Source of the DNA: Pseudomonadota bacterium
GTDB lineage: Bacteria > Chloroflexota > UBA6077 > JAJPHF01
DNA length: 64,000 bases
Assembly: GCA_021325365.1 (NCBI GenBank)
Contig: JAJPHF010000155.1
Coordinates: 58,680 to 122,679, forward strand
Direction: 5' to 3'
The notes beneath the pieces were generated by a model. That model saw only the letters and a list, made by a program, of their open reading frames with translations, had not been told where the DNA came from and did not search any database. Below are positions 50,625-62,676 of the stretch, in pieces (position 1 is the first letter of the stretch; every line of letters begins with the position of its first letter). A program made the position numbers and the translations under genes.

Positions 50625-52679
50625 ATGTTCCGCAAGGTGTTGATCGCGAACCGCGGCGAGATCGCCGTGCGGATCGTGCAGGCGTGCCAGGAATTGGGCG
50701 CGCGCGCGGTGGCGGTGTACTCGGAGGCTGACCGCGACGCGCTACACGTCGTCCGCGCCGACGAGGCCATCTGTATCGGTCTCGCGCCGGCGGCCGAGAG
50801 CTACCTGAACATCCCGCGCATTATCGAGGCGGCACGGGCCAGCGGCGCCGAAGCGGTGCATCCGGGCTACGGCTTCCTGGCCGAGAACCCCGCGTTCGCC
50901 GCCGCGTGCGCGGCGGCCGAGCTCGTGTTCGTCGGGCCGTCGCCGGCGGCGCTGCGGCTGCTCGGCGACAAGGCGGCCGCCAAGCGCCTGGCGCAGCGCG
51001 CGCGCGTGCCCGTGGTGCCGGGCTACCAGGGGACCGCGCAGGCACCCGGCCAGTTGCTGGCACGGGCGCGGGCGGTCGGCTTCCCGCTGCTCATCAAGGC
51101 CGTGGCGGGCGGCGGCGGGCGCGGCATGCGCCGCGTGGAGAGCGCCGAGGGCTTCTCGGACGCGCTCGCTCAGGCGCAGCGCGAGGCGCAAGCGGCGTTC
51201 GGCGATACGCGCGTGCTGCTGGAGCGCGATTTGACGCCGGCGCGCCACGTCGAGGTACAGTTCCTGGCCGATCGGTACGGACAGGCGGTGGCGATCGGCG
51301 AGCGCGACTGCTCGGTGCAGCGCCGTCACCAGAAGCTCGTCGAGGAGGCGCCGGCGCCCGGGCTGGCGCCGACGGAGCGCGCGCGGCTCGGCCGCTGGGC
51401 GGTGCGACTGGCGCGCGCCGCCGGTTACGTGAGCGCGGGCACCGCCGAGTTCTTGCGCGATGCGCAGGGCCAGTACTACTTCCTGGAGGTAAACGCGCGC
51501 CTTCAGGTCGAGCACCCGGTGACCGAGCTGGTCTACGGCGTGGACCTCGTTCACTGGCAGCTTCGCATCGCCGCCGGCGAGCGGCTGACGCTGAGGCAGG
51601 CCGCGCTCAGACCGCGCGGCCACGCCGTCGAGGTGCGCCTGTACGCCGAGGATCCGGCGCACGGCTTTCAGCCGACCCCCGGTCCCGTCGAGCGCTTCGC
51701 GCCGCCGCTGGGGCCGGGCCTGCGGCACGACGTGGGCGTGCGCGCGGGCGACGTCGTCTCGCGGTACTACGATACCTTGCTCGCCAAGCTCATCGTACAC
51801 GCCTCCGACCGCGACGCGGCGCTGGCCCGCCTCGTCTGGGCGCTGCGCCACTACGTCGTGCAGGGGCTGCCGACGAACCAGGCGCTGCTGCTGGCCGTGG
51901 CCGAGGACGCCGACTTCCGCGCTGCGCACCTGAGTACCGACTTTCTGGACCAGCGCCCGGCGCTGTTGCAGCCGGCCCCCGTGCCCACCGCGGCGCTATG
52001 GGCCGCCGCGGCCGCCGACCTCGCCGGGCTGGGGGGGCCAGGCGCGCCCGCGCCGGAGGGGCCGTGGGCCGCCGCCGGTCCCTGGCGCGGCCAGGCGACC
52101 CCCGCGCCGCTCTACTACCTGCTCGACGGCGCGCTGCACACCGTTCACGCGCACCCGCTCGGCCCCAGCGCCTGGACCGTGCGCGCCGAGCGCCTGGGCC
52201 GCGCCGGGGCGGCGGCGCCGGCGCCCGACGAGGCCGAGCATCGCCTGGAAGCGCTGGCGACTGATGGCCGGCTGACCATCTCTCTGGACGGGGCGCCACT
52301 CGACGCCGCAGTCGCGCCCCAGACGGAGCCACCGGCCTTGCTCGTCCAGATCGGCGGGCACGCATACACCGTCGCGCGCCCGCCGCCGCCCACCGTGCCC
52401 GCCGCGACGGGCGTGAGTGCGCCGGGCGGCGGCGCGGGCGAGGTGCGCGCGCCCACGGCGGCGGTCGTCGTGGCCGTGCACGTGCGGCCCGGCGCGGCAG
52501 TGGTCGCCGGCCAACCGCTCGTCGCGCTCGAAGCTATGAAGATCGAGCAGACGCTCACCGCCCCGCGCCCCGACCGCGTGCGCGCCGTCCGCTGCGCCGT
52601 GGGCGACAGCGTGGCCGGCGGGGCGCTGCTGATCGAGCTCGAAGGTGCTGACGATAGCGGATCGGTATCATCAGGGTAG
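50625..52679 (+). CDS. mccA: biotin carboxylase/biotin-carrier subunit of acyl-CoA carboxylase
   Basis: A 684-residue alpha subunit from ATG 50625. The biotin carboxylase half (about 1-450) has FRKVLIANRGEIAVRI, HPGYGFLAEN, the ATP-grasp glycine loop KAVAGGGGRGMR, ERDCSVQRRHQKLVEEAP and EVNARLQVEHPVTE. The C-terminal biotinyl domain ends with EAMKIE, in which Lys639 would be biotinylated by the ligase at 28279-29115. Between them is the middle (BT-like) domain, rich in Ala and Pro. With mccB it should form an alpha-beta acyl-CoA carboxylase, probably for methylcrotonyl-CoA. Confidence 0.93.
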   Translation: MFRKVLIANRGEIAVRIVQACQELGARAVAVYSEADRDALHVVRADEAICIGLAPAAESYLNIPRIIEAARASGAEAVHPGYGFLAENPAFAAACAAAELVFVGPSPAALRLLGDKAAAKRLAQRARVPVVPGYQGTAQAPGQLLARARAVGFPLLIKAVAGGGGRGMRRVESAEGFSDALAQAQREAQAAFGDTRVLLERDLTPARHVEVQFLADRYGQAVAIGERDCSVQRRHQKLVEEAPAPGLAPTERARLGRWAVRLARAAGYVSAGTAEFLRDAQGQYYFLEVNARLQVEHPVTELVYGVDLVHWQLRIAAGERLTLRQAALRPRGHAVEVRLYAEDPAHGFQPTPGPVERFAPPLGPGLRHDVGVRAGDVVSRYYDTLLAKLIVHASDRDAALARLVWALRHYVVQGLPTNQALLLAVAEDADFRAAHLSTDFLDQRPALLQPAPVPTAALWAAAAADLAGLGGPGAPAPEGPWAAAGPWRGQATPAPLYYLLDGALHTVHAHPLGPSAWTVRAERLGRAGAAAPAPDEAEHRLEALATDGRLTISLDGAPLDAAVAPQTEPPALLVQIGGHAYTVARPPPPTVPAATGVSAPGGGAGEVRAPTAAVVVAVHVRPGAAVVAGQPLVALEAMKIEQTLTAPRPDRVRAVRCAVGDSVAGGALLIELEGADDSGSVSSG

Positions 52680-52724
52680 GCGAGCGATGGACAATAGTCG
52701 GCTCATGGCGGCCGGGAGGGGATC

Positions 52725-53183
52725 ATGCTGGTCGGCTGGGAGACGAACCTGGTGGACGACGACGCGGGCATCCGCGCCATCCTGGAGGAGTGCCGGCGCG
52801 TGGCCGTGCTGGGCATCAAGACCGAGGCGCAGGCCGGCCAGCCCGCGATCGAGGTGCCGCGCTACCTGGCCGCCCAGGGCTACGACGTGGTGCCCGTCCC
52901 CGTCTACTATCCGGAAGTGCAGGAGATCCTCGGGCGGCCAGTCTATCGCCGCGTACAGGACGTGCCCGGCGGCGTCGATTTGGTCGACGTCTTCCGCCGC
53001 CCACAAGACATCCCGCCTCACGTGGACGACTTGATCGCCGCGCACCCCAAGGCCGTGTGGTTCCAGCTCGGCATCCGCAACGACGATGCGGCCCGGCAGC
53101 TCGCCGCAGCCGGCATCCGCGTCGTGCAGGACCGCTGCACGCTCGTCGAGCACCGCCGCCTCGTCGGCCACCCAGTCAGCTAG
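52725..53183 (+). CDS. CoA-binding (CoA_binding_2) protein
   Basis: A 152-residue Rossmann-fold protein from ATG 52725, behind GGGAGGGG. It has the family pattern: CRRVAVLGIKTEAQAGQPAIEVPRYLAAQGYDVVPVPVYYPE, then GVDLVDVFRRPQDIPPHVDDL, AVWFQLGIRND and the end segment GIRVVQDRCTLVEHRRL. These are stand-alone relatives of the CoA-binding domain of succinyl-CoA synthetase. It follows mccA by 45 bp and probably belongs to the same transcript. Confidence 0.88.
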   Translation: MLVGWETNLVDDDAGIRAILEECRRVAVLGIKTEAQAGQPAIEVPRYLAAQGYDVVPVPVYYPEVQEILGRPVYRRVQDVPGGVDLVDVFRRPQDIPPHVDDLIAAHPKAVWFQLGIRNDDAARQLAAAGIRVVQDRCTLVEHRRLVGHPVS

Positions 53184-53231
53184 CCGGGTGCTCGCGGCGA
53201 TGCGGGACGACTGCGGCGTCCCCGGTTGGCC

Positions 53232-56117
53232 TCAGGCCGGTCCCAGTGACGGCTCGTCTCGCGCCATGCGGTCGGCCACTAGCTCCTCGGCGTGGGGCGC
53301 GGCGGCCGCTCCATCCAGCCCGCAGAGCTGCCCACTGGTCTGGTCCAGCAGCTTCGCCACCAGCGCCGTCCACCCCGTCTGGTGGCTCGCGCCCAGCCCG
53401 ACCCCGGTGTCGCCATGGAAGTACTCGTGGAACAGCAGATAGTCGCGCCAGTGCGGGTCGGTCTGCACGTACTCGTTCGCGCCGAACACCGGGCGCCGTC
53501 CGTCAGGGCCGCGCACGAAGATGCTGATGAGCCGCTGCGACAGGTGCTCGGCGATCTGCCAGAGGGTTAGCTTCTGGCCGGAGCCGGTGGGGCACTCGAC
53601 GAGGAAGTCGTCGCCGTAGTAGTGGTGGAACTTCTGGATGGCCTCGATGAGGAGGTAGTTGATCGGGAACCAGATGGGGCCGCGCCAGTTCGAGTTGCCG
53701 CCGAACAGCCCGCTCGACGATTCCGCCGGCTCGTAGTGCACCGTGTGGGCGGTGCCGTTGACGCGCAGCTCGTAGGGGTGCTCCGCGTGATAGCGACTGA
53801 CCGAGCGCACGCCGTGGTCGCTCAGGAACTCGGCCGGGTCCAGCATCCGCTTGAGTAGCCGCTTCATGCGATGTCCACGTACCAGCGCGAGCAAGCGGCG
53901 CTCGCCGGCGCCCGGCTCGTACCAGCGCGACACGAGACTTGCCAGATCGGGCTTGTTGGTCAGGAACCACTCCATCGCCGCGCGGAACGTCGGCAGTCGC
54001 TCGAGCAGGTCGGGCTCGATCGTCTCGACCGCCAGCAGGGGAATCAGCCCTACCAGCGACCGGACCTTGAGCGGTCGCATCTCCCCGCTGGGAAGCTGCA
54101 GCACGTCGTAGAAGAACTCGTCCTCCTCGTCCCACAGGGCGATGCCTTTGTTGCCCAGGTTGTTCATGGCGCCGGCCACGTACATGAAGTGCTCGAAGAA
54201 CTTGATCGCGACGTCCTCGTAGACGCGGTTCTCGCGCGCTAGCTCGAGCGCGATGGCGAGCATAGTCAGGCAGTAGGCGCCCATCCAGGCCGTGCCGTCC
54301 GACTGTTCGAGCTGGCCGCCGGTCGGCAGCGGGGCACTGCGGTCGAATACGCCAATGTTGTCCAGCCCGAGGAACCCGCCCTGGAACACGTTGCGGCCAT
54401 CGGGGTCCTTGCGATTGACCCACCACGTGAAGTTCAGCAAGAGCTTGTGAAAGATGCGTTCCAGAAAGGGCCGGTCGGCGTGGCCGGTCAGGCGCTTCTC
54501 GATCTTGTACGTGCGCCAGCTAGCCCAGGCATGGACGGGCGGGTTTACGTCGCCGAACGCCCATTCATAGGCGGGGAGCTGGCCGTTCGGGTGCTGATAC
54601 CACTCGCGCCCCAGCAAGAGCAGCTGCCGTTTGGCGAACTCGGGATCGACCAGCGCCAGCGGGATGCAGTGGAACGCCAGGTCCCAGGCGGCGAACCAAG
54701 GGTACTCCCAGGTGTCGGGCATGGCGATCACGTCGTGGGCGTTCAGGTGTACCCAGTCGTGGTTGCGTCCGTGCCAGCGCTCGGGCGGCGGCGGGGGCTG
54801 CGCCGGGTCGCCGGTCAGCCACTCGTCCACGTCGTAGTAGTAGAATTGCTTGCTCCATAGCAGCCCGGCAAACGCCTGGCGCTGCACGCGCCGCTCGTCG
54901 TCAGAGACGCCCGGCGCGCCGAAGGCGGCGTAGAACCGATCGGCCTCGGCCTGACGCCGTGCGAACAGCGCCGCGGCCTCGGCGAACGGCGCGGCCAGCA
55001 GCCGGGCCGAGAGCCGCAGCAGCCGCGTCTCCGTCGCGCCCGGCGCCACGTCCAGCACGTAGTGGGCGGCGACCTTCGTGCCCGTGCCGGCGGGGTTCAC
55101 GACGGTCGCATCGCCGTGCACCACGGCAGTATGGATGCTGTCCTTCACGTAGGGCGTGCGGTTGGGTAGCCCCCAGAGGCGCTCGGCGTTGGTCTCGTTC
55201 TCCGTAAACAGCAGGGGCGGCGTCCCTTCGCACGCCAGCCAGTACTCGCCCAGGTCGCGATGGTAGGCGTGGACGCGCCGGACGCCCGGCGCTGAGCGCT
55301 CAGCGCCGAGAGGGACGGATACCAGCCCGTCTGCACCAGCCCGAAAGCGCGTCGCGCGACCCGGCAGCGGCGTCTGCCGCTCGAAGGCCTCGGTGGCCGG
55401 TGCATCGACGCTGCTCAGAGACGAGCCCATCCCCGTCACGTCGTGCAGGAGCGGGCGCCGGTCGTCGCGGCCCCAGGCCCAAGTGTTGCGGAACCAGAGG
55501 GTGGGCAGTAGGTGTAGCGGGGCGGCATCGGGGCCGCGGTTCGTCACGGTGAGGCGCACGAGGATGTCGTCGGGAGCAGCCTTAGCGTACTCGATCAGCA
55601 CGTCGAAGTAGCGGTTCTCGGCGAACACACCCGTGTCCAGCAGGTCGAACTCGGGCGCGGCGCGGTCGCGGCGGCGGTTCTCGGCGACCAGCTCAGCATA
55701 GGGGAAGGTGCGCTGCGGATACTTGTACAGCGCTGCCATGTAGGAGTGCGTGGGAGTGTTGTCGAGGAAGTAGTAGCACTCCTTCACGTCCTCGCCGTGG
55801 TTGCCCTCGTTGCCGGTCAGCCCGAACAGCCGCTCCTTCAGGATAGGATCGGCCCCGTTCCACAGCGCCAGCGCGAAGCAGAGCGTGGCGCGGTCGTCGG
55901 CGATGCCGAGGAGGCCGTCCTCGCCCCAGCGGTAGGCCCGCGAACGGGCCTGGTCGTGCGGGAAGTACTCCCAGGCGGTGCCGTAGGGCGAGTAGTCCTC
56001 GCGCACGGTGGCCCACTGGCGCTCGCTCAGGTAGGGGCCCCAGAGATACCAGGGCGCCCGGCCGTCCCGCGCCGCGGCCAGGCGCGCGCGCTCGGCGTCG
56101 AGGGCCGCGCCCCTCAC
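53232..56117 (-). CDS. MGH1-type glucosidase (GH63-like glycoside hydrolase)
   Basis: A 961-residue enzyme from GTG 56117, whose GTGA overlaps the stop of the upstream membrane-protein gene. It matches the long MGH1-type/GH63-like glucosidases: [20 protein letters not shown] at the start, [52 protein letters not shown] (the catalytic barrel region with a conserved Asp), [15 protein letters not shown], and at the end [22 protein letters not shown]. No signal peptide is present, so it acts in the cytoplasm on an alpha-glucoside, mannosylglycerate or a related compatible solute. Confidence 0.9.
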   Translation of the reverse strand: MRGAALDAERARLAAARDGRAPWYLWGPYLSERQWATVREDYSPYGTAWEYFPHDQARSRAYRWGEDGLLGIADDRATLCFALALWNGADPILKERLFGLTGNEGNHGEDVKECYYFLDNTPTHSYMAALYKYPQRTFPYAELVAENRRRDRAAPEFDLLDTGVFAENRYFDVLIEYAKAAPDDILVRLTVTNRGPDAAPLHLLPTLWFRNTWAWGRDDRRPLLHDVTGMGSSLSSVDAPATEAFERQTPLPGRATRFRAGADGLVSVPLGAERSAPGVRRVHAYHRDLGEYWLACEGTPPLLFTENETNAERLWGLPNRTPYVKDSIHTAVVHGDATVVNPAGTGTKVAAHYVLDVAPGATETRLLRLSARLLAAPFAEAAALFARRQAEADRFYAAFGAPGVSDDERRVQRQAFAGLLWSKQFYYYDVDEWLTGDPAQPPPPPERWHGRNHDWVHLNAHDVIAMPDTWEYPWFAAWDLAFHCIPLALVDPEFAKRQLLLLGREWYQHPNGQLPAYEWAFGDVNPPVHAWASWRTYKIEKRLTGHADRPFLERIFHKLLLNFTWWVNRKDPDGRNVFQGGFLGLDNIGVFDRSAPLPTGGQLEQSDGTAWMGAYCLTMLAIALELARENRVYEDVAIKFFEHFMYVAGAMNNLGNKGIALWDEEDEFFYDVLQLPSGEMRPLKVRSLVGLIPLLAVETIEPDLLERLPTFRAAMEWFLTNKPDLASLVSRWYEPGAGERRLLALVRGHRMKRLLKRMLDPAEFLSDHGVRSVSRYHAEHPYELRVNGTAHTVHYEPAESSSGLFGGNSNWRGPIWFPINYLLIEAIQKFHHYYGDDFLVECPTGSGQKLTLWQIAEHLSQRLISIFVRGPDGRRPVFGANEYVQTDPHWRDYLLFHEYFHGDTGVGLGASHQTGWTALVAKLLDQTSGQLCGLDGAAAAPHAEELVADRMARDEPSLGPA

Positions 56118-57226
56118 TGCTCGCTCGCGACGCGCGATGCCACGGCCGCCGGCGCGGGCACGGCGCGCGCCGGCGGAGCGCTTCCGGCCACCAGCCGAGC
56201 CGCCTGCACGGCGCGCTCCTCGCGAATCATGTAGTTGAGGGCGCCCAGGATCACCAGATCGATCGCCAATCCCACGACCGCCCCGAGCTGCTCGGTGTAG
56301 AAGGCGAAGAACTGGACCAGGAAGATGGACACCAGGATCGAGCGCTTGAACCAGTAGTAAGCGAACAGCCGCGACGCGCGCAGGCGGATGGCGCCCAGCA
56401 CCACCAGCACGGTCGACAGCGCCGTCGAGAGGGTGTCGCCCCAGTCCTCGATCGAGACGGCCGGGTCGATCCAGGAGAACCGCGGGTCGGTCGCGATGAG
56501 CACGATCAGCGCCACGATAGCCACGGCCGCGTGCAGCAGGAAGCCGCCAACGATCAGCCGGTGGAACCAGCGGAAGCCGATGAGCCGCTCATAGGCCGCG
56601 CGCGCGTGTCCGGCGACAGAGGCCGTGAACGGCTGCTGAGCGGCCGGGCTACAGGCGGTCTGCAGGAAGAGCGCCTGTAGCCCGCGCACCAGCGGATTGT
56701 CCGCGTCGGCGCGGGCGAGCAGCGCCAGCCCGCGCTCGCGTGCGCCGCTCTGAGGCCGCAGCACGGCCTCGCGCAGCAGCTCCACGGCGTTCCCCAAGCA
56801 TTCCGTCGGCGAGAGCTGTTGGCGCCGCTCGATGGCGCGGAACCAGAGGAAGAGCAGGACGAAGATGGCGTAGATGAGCGCGATTGTCGGCTGGAAGAAG
56901 TAGTTGTTGTCGCTGGTGATGAACTTGCCTAGCTCGTCGATGAAGGTGCCGAAGCCGATGCCCGCCACGATCGCGGCCAGGTGCTGCACCCACTTGCCCA
57001 GGTAGGCGAGAAGCAGCACGACGCCGACGACCAAGAGCGCACCGCCCCACAGCATGTGCGCGATGTGCAGACCGCGGCCGCCGATCTGCGGGTAGCCGGT
57101 TAGCTCCAGGTAGACCCGAATCACCAGCACCGCGCTTACGGCCGCCACCAGGAAGCTCTCGAGGAAGCTTCCCGCGTCAACGTTCCGCACGAGCCGTAGC
57201 GGCGGAACCCGGAGTCCATGCACCAC
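56114..57226 (-). CDS. polytopic membrane protein co-transcribed with the glucosidase
   Basis: From GTG 57226 (GGGAGGAAGCG site) the product is 370 residues; the extra upstream frame to 57376 is Arg/Pro-rich and unlike protein. About seven hydrophobic segments are visible, in two groups (~15-140 and ~210-340) separated by a helical, soluble ~70-residue stretch ([22 protein letters not shown]). Residues such as [21 protein letters not shown] stand in a loop. It overlaps the glucosidase start by four bases. No transporter family recognised. Confidence 0.7.
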   Translation of the reverse strand: MVHGLRVPPLRLVRNVDAGSFLESFLVAAVSAVLVIRVYLELTGYPQIGGRGLHIAHMLWGGALLVVGVVLLLAYLGKWVQHLAAIVAGIGFGTFIDELGKFITSDNNYFFQPTIALIYAIFVLLFLWFRAIERRQQLSPTECLGNAVELLREAVLRPQSGARERGLALLARADADNPLVRGLQALFLQTACSPAAQQPFTASVAGHARAAYERLIGFRWFHRLIVGGFLLHAAVAIVALIVLIATDPRFSWIDPAVSIEDWGDTLSTALSTVLVVLGAIRLRASRLFAYYWFKRSILVSIFLVQFFAFYTEQLGAVVGLAIDLVILGALNYMIREERAVQAARLVAGSAPPARAVPAPAAVASRVASEQ

Positions 57227-57473
57227 GAGCCGCTTCCTCCCGCGAGGGCAATGCGCTGGCCGCCCTCTACCCGCGAGTATACGAGAGTGGGACGGGGCGT
57301 GCCGCTCGCCGCGGCCACGGCGGCCCGCGAGACGGGGGGCAAGCGGCAGCGGGGCCGGCAGGCGAGTCGCGAGCATCGACGGCGAACGACACGAAAAGGG
57401 GAGCCGGGCCGGGGCGTTGGCGCGGCCCCGGACTCGGCCCCCGTCGTTGTCGGGCGCCGGTGATCGGCGAGGA

Positions 57474-57914
57474 TTACTGGCCCGCGGTGAGCGCGATCCG
57501 CCGCGGCTTGGCCGACTCGGCCTTCGGCAGGACCAGGCGGAGCACGCCGTGCTCGTAGTGCGCCTCGGCCTGGTCGGCGTTCAGCTCGGTCGGCAGGTAG
57601 ATAGTCCGCTCGAAGTGGCCGGTGCCACGCTCGCGGAACAGGTACTGGCGACCCTCCGGGGCCGTGGGATAGTCGCCGCTGATGGTAACCTCGTTGCCGA
57701 GCACCGAGACGTGGACCGCATTCGGGTCCAGGCCGGGCAGGGCCGCCTCGATGACGAAGTTGTCGCCCTCGGCGTAGACGTCGAGAGACGGCGTCGCCTG
57801 CCAGCCGTTGCCGCTCCAAGCAGTGGGGCGGACGAAGCTCTGCTCGAACAGGCGATCCATCGCATCGCGCAGCGTGGGCATCTCGTGGAAGGGGGACCAA
57901 CGTCGCATCGCCAT
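57474..57914 (-). CDS. Hsp20/alpha-crystallin small heat-shock protein
   Basis: A 146-residue chaperone from ATG 57914, behind GGAGGTAGT. The alpha-crystallin domain runs from ~45 to ~138: VYAEGDNFVIEAALPGLDPNAVHVSVLGNEVTISGDY, GHFERTIYLPTELNADQAEAHYEHGVLRLVLPKAE. The N-terminal MRRWSPFHEMPTLRDAMDRLFE is typical. There is no C-terminal I-x-I tail; it ends RRIALTAGQ. It binds unfolding proteins without ATP. No CIRCE or HAIR operator was recognised in the ~150 bp upstream. Confidence 0.95.
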   Translation of the reverse strand: MAMRRWSPFHEMPTLRDAMDRLFEQSFVRPTAWSGNGWQATPSLDVYAEGDNFVIEAALPGLDPNAVHVSVLGNEVTISGDYPTAPEGRQYLFRERGTGHFERTIYLPTELNADQAEAHYEHGVLRLVLPKAESAKPRRIALTAGQ

Positions 57915-58058
57915 ACTGACTACCTCCGCTTCTGGGGGTGATGAGGAGTGCCGCTGCAGCTAGTATGGTCTGAGGTATGTTAGAGGCGCGTCGGGAGCCG
58001 ATAAGACTCGCATTAGAGCCCAGTTAGCGTGGCATATGACGCAATACCATGAACGCGA

Positions 58059-58092
58059 CGAGCCGGCCGAGCCCGTAGGCTCGGCCGGCTCG
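58059..58092. terminator. 15-bp stem hairpin
   Basis: Bases 58059-58073 pair perfectly with 58078-58092 around the tetraloop CGTA. On the minus strand it follows the 26-residue membrane peptide gene (stop at 58111), so it probably ends that transcript before the Hsp20 promoter. Confidence 0.75.
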
Positions 58093-58110
58093 CTTGATAC
58101 GCCGTTCTGC

Positions 58111-58191
58111 TTAGTGGCCGACGCCCAGCAGCCAGAGGATGATAATCAGCCCCAGTGGCAGGCCGAGTAGCCAGAGCAGGATCAGCAGCAT
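58111..58191 (-). CDS. 26-residue single-span membrane peptide
   Basis: ATG 58191, preceded by GAGAGGAGCC at the right distance, opens a 26-residue peptide made almost wholly of Leu, Ile, Gly and Trp (start MLLILLWLLGLPLGLIIILW). It is a single hydrophobic helix ending GVGH. It lies between the membrane protein at 58228 and a terminator hairpin, so the two are probably one transcript. Very small, so confidence is limited. Confidence 0.5.
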   Translation of the reverse strand: MLLILLWLLGLPLGLIIILWLLGVGH

Positions 58192-58227
58192 CGTCGTGGC
58201 TCCTCTCTCCGCGCCGCGCTACCGCGC

Positions 58228-58839
58228 TTAGCGCGTCTCGTGCGCGACCGCGCGGTCGCGCTCAACGTAGTGGTGGAAGGTCATCGGCTCGCCGGAGGCG
58301 AGCCAGCCGCCGATTACTGAGCCCATCAGGCCGATGAGCAGCGTGGTGAACGTGGCGAGCGCGCCGTTGCGCGCCGCCGTAGCGACGTTGGGATCGACCG
58401 CGGTATTGGGAGGCACGACCCAGGCCGGCGTGCCCGCCAGGCCACCGTACCAGCCGCCGAAGTAGCTGCTGGCGCCCAGCGCCGCGATCCCCACCAGGAA
58501 CGGCACCGCGAGCGCCCAGACGATCGCGCCGTGCAGGATCGCTGGCTCGGCGCGGACTAGGCCCGCGATCTTGGCGGCGACCCAGCCGCCGACGACGAAC
58601 GAGACGAAGGCCCCGACGACGCTAAAGACGAGGGCGCCGATGCCCACGGTGGACCACCGGGTAATCTGCTGCGTCGCGCCCATCTCGTGGGCGCCCACCG
58701 CGATGGCGGCCAGGCCGAACAGCAGCGCCACCGCCAGCGCGGCCAGCATGCCCACCCAGATCCCGCTCCAGTAGACGGGCCAGCGGACCCAGGGGTCCGC
58801 GCGGCGTTCGGTCGCGACGTCTTCCCGTACAGTCTGCAT
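58228..58839 (-). CDS. polytopic membrane protein of unknown function
   Basis: A 203-residue protein from ATG 58839, with GGGGAGTAACC upstream. Four to five hydrophobic helices: WSGIWVGMLAALAVALLFGLAAIAVGAH, a second with GALVFSVVGAFVSFVVGGWVAAKIAG, a third around GAIVWALAVPFLVGIAALGAS, and a fourth FTTLLIGLMGSVIGGWLA. The GWVAAKIAG and SVIGGWLASG repeats suggest an internal pseudo-repeat. This looks like the small permease-like membrane protein often annotated as hypothetical in GC-rich bacteria. Confidence 0.7.
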   Translation of the reverse strand: MQTVREDVATERRADPWVRWPVYWSGIWVGMLAALAVALLFGLAAIAVGAHEMGATQQITRWSTVGIGALVFSVVGAFVSFVVGGWVAAKIAGLVRAEPAILHGAIVWALAVPFLVGIAALGASSYFGGWYGGLAGTPAWVVPPNTAVDPNVATAARNGALATFTTLLIGLMGSVIGGWLASGEPMTFHHYVERDRAVAHETR

Positions 58840-59230
58840 ACCGGTTACTCCCCGGCCGCGCACCATCCGGCGGCTGGCGCCCGGGACGCCAGGTCCCGCC
58901 GCGGTGGTTCGAGCAGCCCCATCGCTGCTGACTTGCCCGCGGGCTTCGTTGCCCAGTCAGCAGGCTAGTCCTCGCGGAAGCGCTCAACTCGCTTCCTCGC
59001 TGCCCGCTAATGCAGGGCGCGTGCCACGGCCGGCCCGAGGCCGCTCGTACCGCGCGCTGGCGCGGAAAACTGGGGCTCGCGGACGGCGGGCCGAGGCCGT
59101 GCGCCAGCCGCGGCGGACAGTTGGGGCATATGCCGAGAGTCGCCAGCGGCGAGGACGCGGGCGCTCCACGCCGCTGGCGCCGGCCGGCGGGAGCCGCCAG
59201 CGCGCTGCGCGAGCGAGCGCCGGGCGCGGC
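58840..59230. other. 390-bp spacer, no gene seen
   Basis: GC-rich DNA between the NAD synthetase 3' end and the membrane-protein gene. The frames crossing it are Arg/Ala/Pro-rich and not protein-like. Short complementary stretches (for example CTGGCGCCGGCC near 59170) could form a terminator after the synthetase gene, but no long stem was found. Confidence 0.5.
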
Positions 59231-61371
<2,141 letters not shown>

Positions 61372-61459
61372 GGCGCCCTCCCCACGCGATTTGCCCACTG
61401 GGATGATACCGCCGCTGCTGCTCTCTGCTGACGCGCGGCGCGGCGGCGCCCGCGCGTTT

Positions 61460-61566
61460 AATTTCCGAGGAACGATCAAACGATGCTCCCCGGGGGTGGC
61501 CGGCAGCCCAGGCCGGCGCTGGCTTCGCGCCCCGAGCGGGCGCGGTAAACAAAGCATCGTTTGGCG
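61460..61566 (-). repeat. leader-element core (copy C), upstream of the NAD synthetase
   Basis: On the minus strand it opens with GGCGCCAAACGATGCTTTG (61548-61566) and closes with GGAGCATCGTTTGATCGTTC then CTCGG (61466-61490). CAAACGATGCT and AGCATCGTTTG are exact reverse complements of 11 nt. The 3' core matches copies A and B; the middle shares GCGCC...GCGCCGGCCT-like segments only. It ends about 90 bp before the nadE ATG, in the same orientation. Confidence 0.75.
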
Positions 61567-61838
61567 CCGTTGCGCCCGGAACGGAAGACCGCTGCCTGGG
61601 TGCCGGGCGGAAACGGCGCGGGCAGCCAGCGCCGTGCGTCGCCTCGGGCAGCCGTCGCGGTCACGTCGTCGCGGCGGACGCGCGACTTCTACACCGGAGA
61701 GCATCGGCGGGGGGCTGGCGTCCGGGGAGGGGGTGTCGAACTCTTCGGCGGTCGGGGGAACCTACCGTGGGATGCCGCGGCAGCGGGACCGGAGGGGCGC
61801 TGGCCGGTGGCGCGTCAAGCGGGAGAAGGTGGAGCGTC

Positions 61839-62027
61839 ATGGGGGGGTTGAGGGCGTGGTGCCGGGCGATGGGCTTCGTGCTCTTCAGCCTGGGGATGTA
61901 CGTGTTTGGGTTCGTGGGCCTGCTCGTCGTCGTCGTGATCGCGGGCCTGAACCCGGCGCTGGGCGTGATCAGCCTGATCGCGTTCCTGGGGGCGCTCGTC
62001 GCCGTGAGCGGCGCCCTGGACGACTAA
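61839..62027 (+). CDS. 62-residue two-span membrane protein
   Basis: From ATG 61839 (GGAGAAGGTGGAG site). The peptide has two hydrophobic segments (FVLFSLGMYVFGFVGLLVVV and GVISLIAFLGALVAVS) separated by GLNPAL, and a short basic N-terminus, so it should lie in the cytoplasmic membrane as a hairpin. No family recognised. Codon use and site look like a true gene rather than a chance frame. Confidence 0.5.
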   Translation: MGGLRAWCRAMGFVLFSLGMYVFGFVGLLVVVVIAGLNPALGVISLIAFLGALVAVSGALDD

Positions 62028-62130
62028 CGCTCCCGCGCCCCGGTCCCACGAGGAAGGATGGGATGCCGAATTCTCTTGGCAGGGCGCGCCTGCACTGGGG
62101 ACGCTAGCCGGGAAGACGGGGCACTGCCGC

Positions 62131-62676
62131 TTACGCAAATATCTCCCGCACGGCGATCTGCCACCCCGGCACCACATCCGCGCCGTCCAGCGTGTCGTGC
62201 TCCGTGAGGAGGCGCGGTGCCTCACCGGGCCGGTGTACCAGGATCGTCCGCCAGCGCGGATTGACCACCAGCACCAACCGCGCCCCGTGCGCCAGCCAGG
62301 TCGCCACCTTGTCGTCGACTTCCGTATAGCGATCGTTCGGCCAGATCACTTCGACGACCAGGTCGGGCGCGCCGAGCCAGTAGCCGGGCTGGGGTGGGCC
62401 GGTGAGCCGTTCCTGCCGGATGAACGCCGCGTCGGTCGCGCGTACGGTGTCCGGGTCCGCTTCGAGCTTGCACCCCAGCTCGCCGTAGACCCGACCCAAG
62501 CGGTGGGCACGGACGTGATGGGCAAGGGGAGCGATCAGGTTGACCTGGAGCCAACTGTGTTCTTCGCCAGGCGGCGCCATGGTAAGCAGCCTTCCCCGTA
62601 CCAGCTCGTGGCGTTGCCCGTCGTCCGGGAGTAGCGACAGCTCCTCGGCCGTCATGAGCTTGTCCTGAATCGCCAT
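62131..62676 (-). CDS. Uma2-family (DUF820) endonuclease-like protein
   Basis: A 181-residue protein from ATG 62676. It matches the Uma2/DUF820 family of PD-(D/E)XK-like proteins: MTAEELSLLPDDGQRHELVRGRLLTMAPPGEEHSWL, then the core PDLVVEVIWPNDRYTEVDDKVATWLAHGARLVLVVNP. The Glu in VVEV and the Asp/Lys of VDDKVATWL are the likely active-site residues. These proteins occur in many copies in cyanobacteria and Chloroflexota; their biological role is unproven. It is divergent from the YifB-like gene. Confidence 0.88.
   Translation of the reverse strand: MAIQDKLMTAEELSLLPDDGQRHELVRGRLLTMAPPGEEHSWLQVNLIAPLAHHVRAHRLGRVYGELGCKLEADPDTVRATDAAFIRQERLTGPPQPGYWLGAPDLVVEVIWPNDRYTEVDDKVATWLAHGARLVLVVNPRWRTILVHRPGEAPRLLTEHDTLDGADVVPGWQIAVREIFA

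Noticed and set aside
57915..58058. CIRCE or HAIR heat-shock operator before Hsp20
   Set aside because: No TTAGCACTC/GAGTGCTAA or CTTGAGT/ACTCAAG pair is present in this interval.
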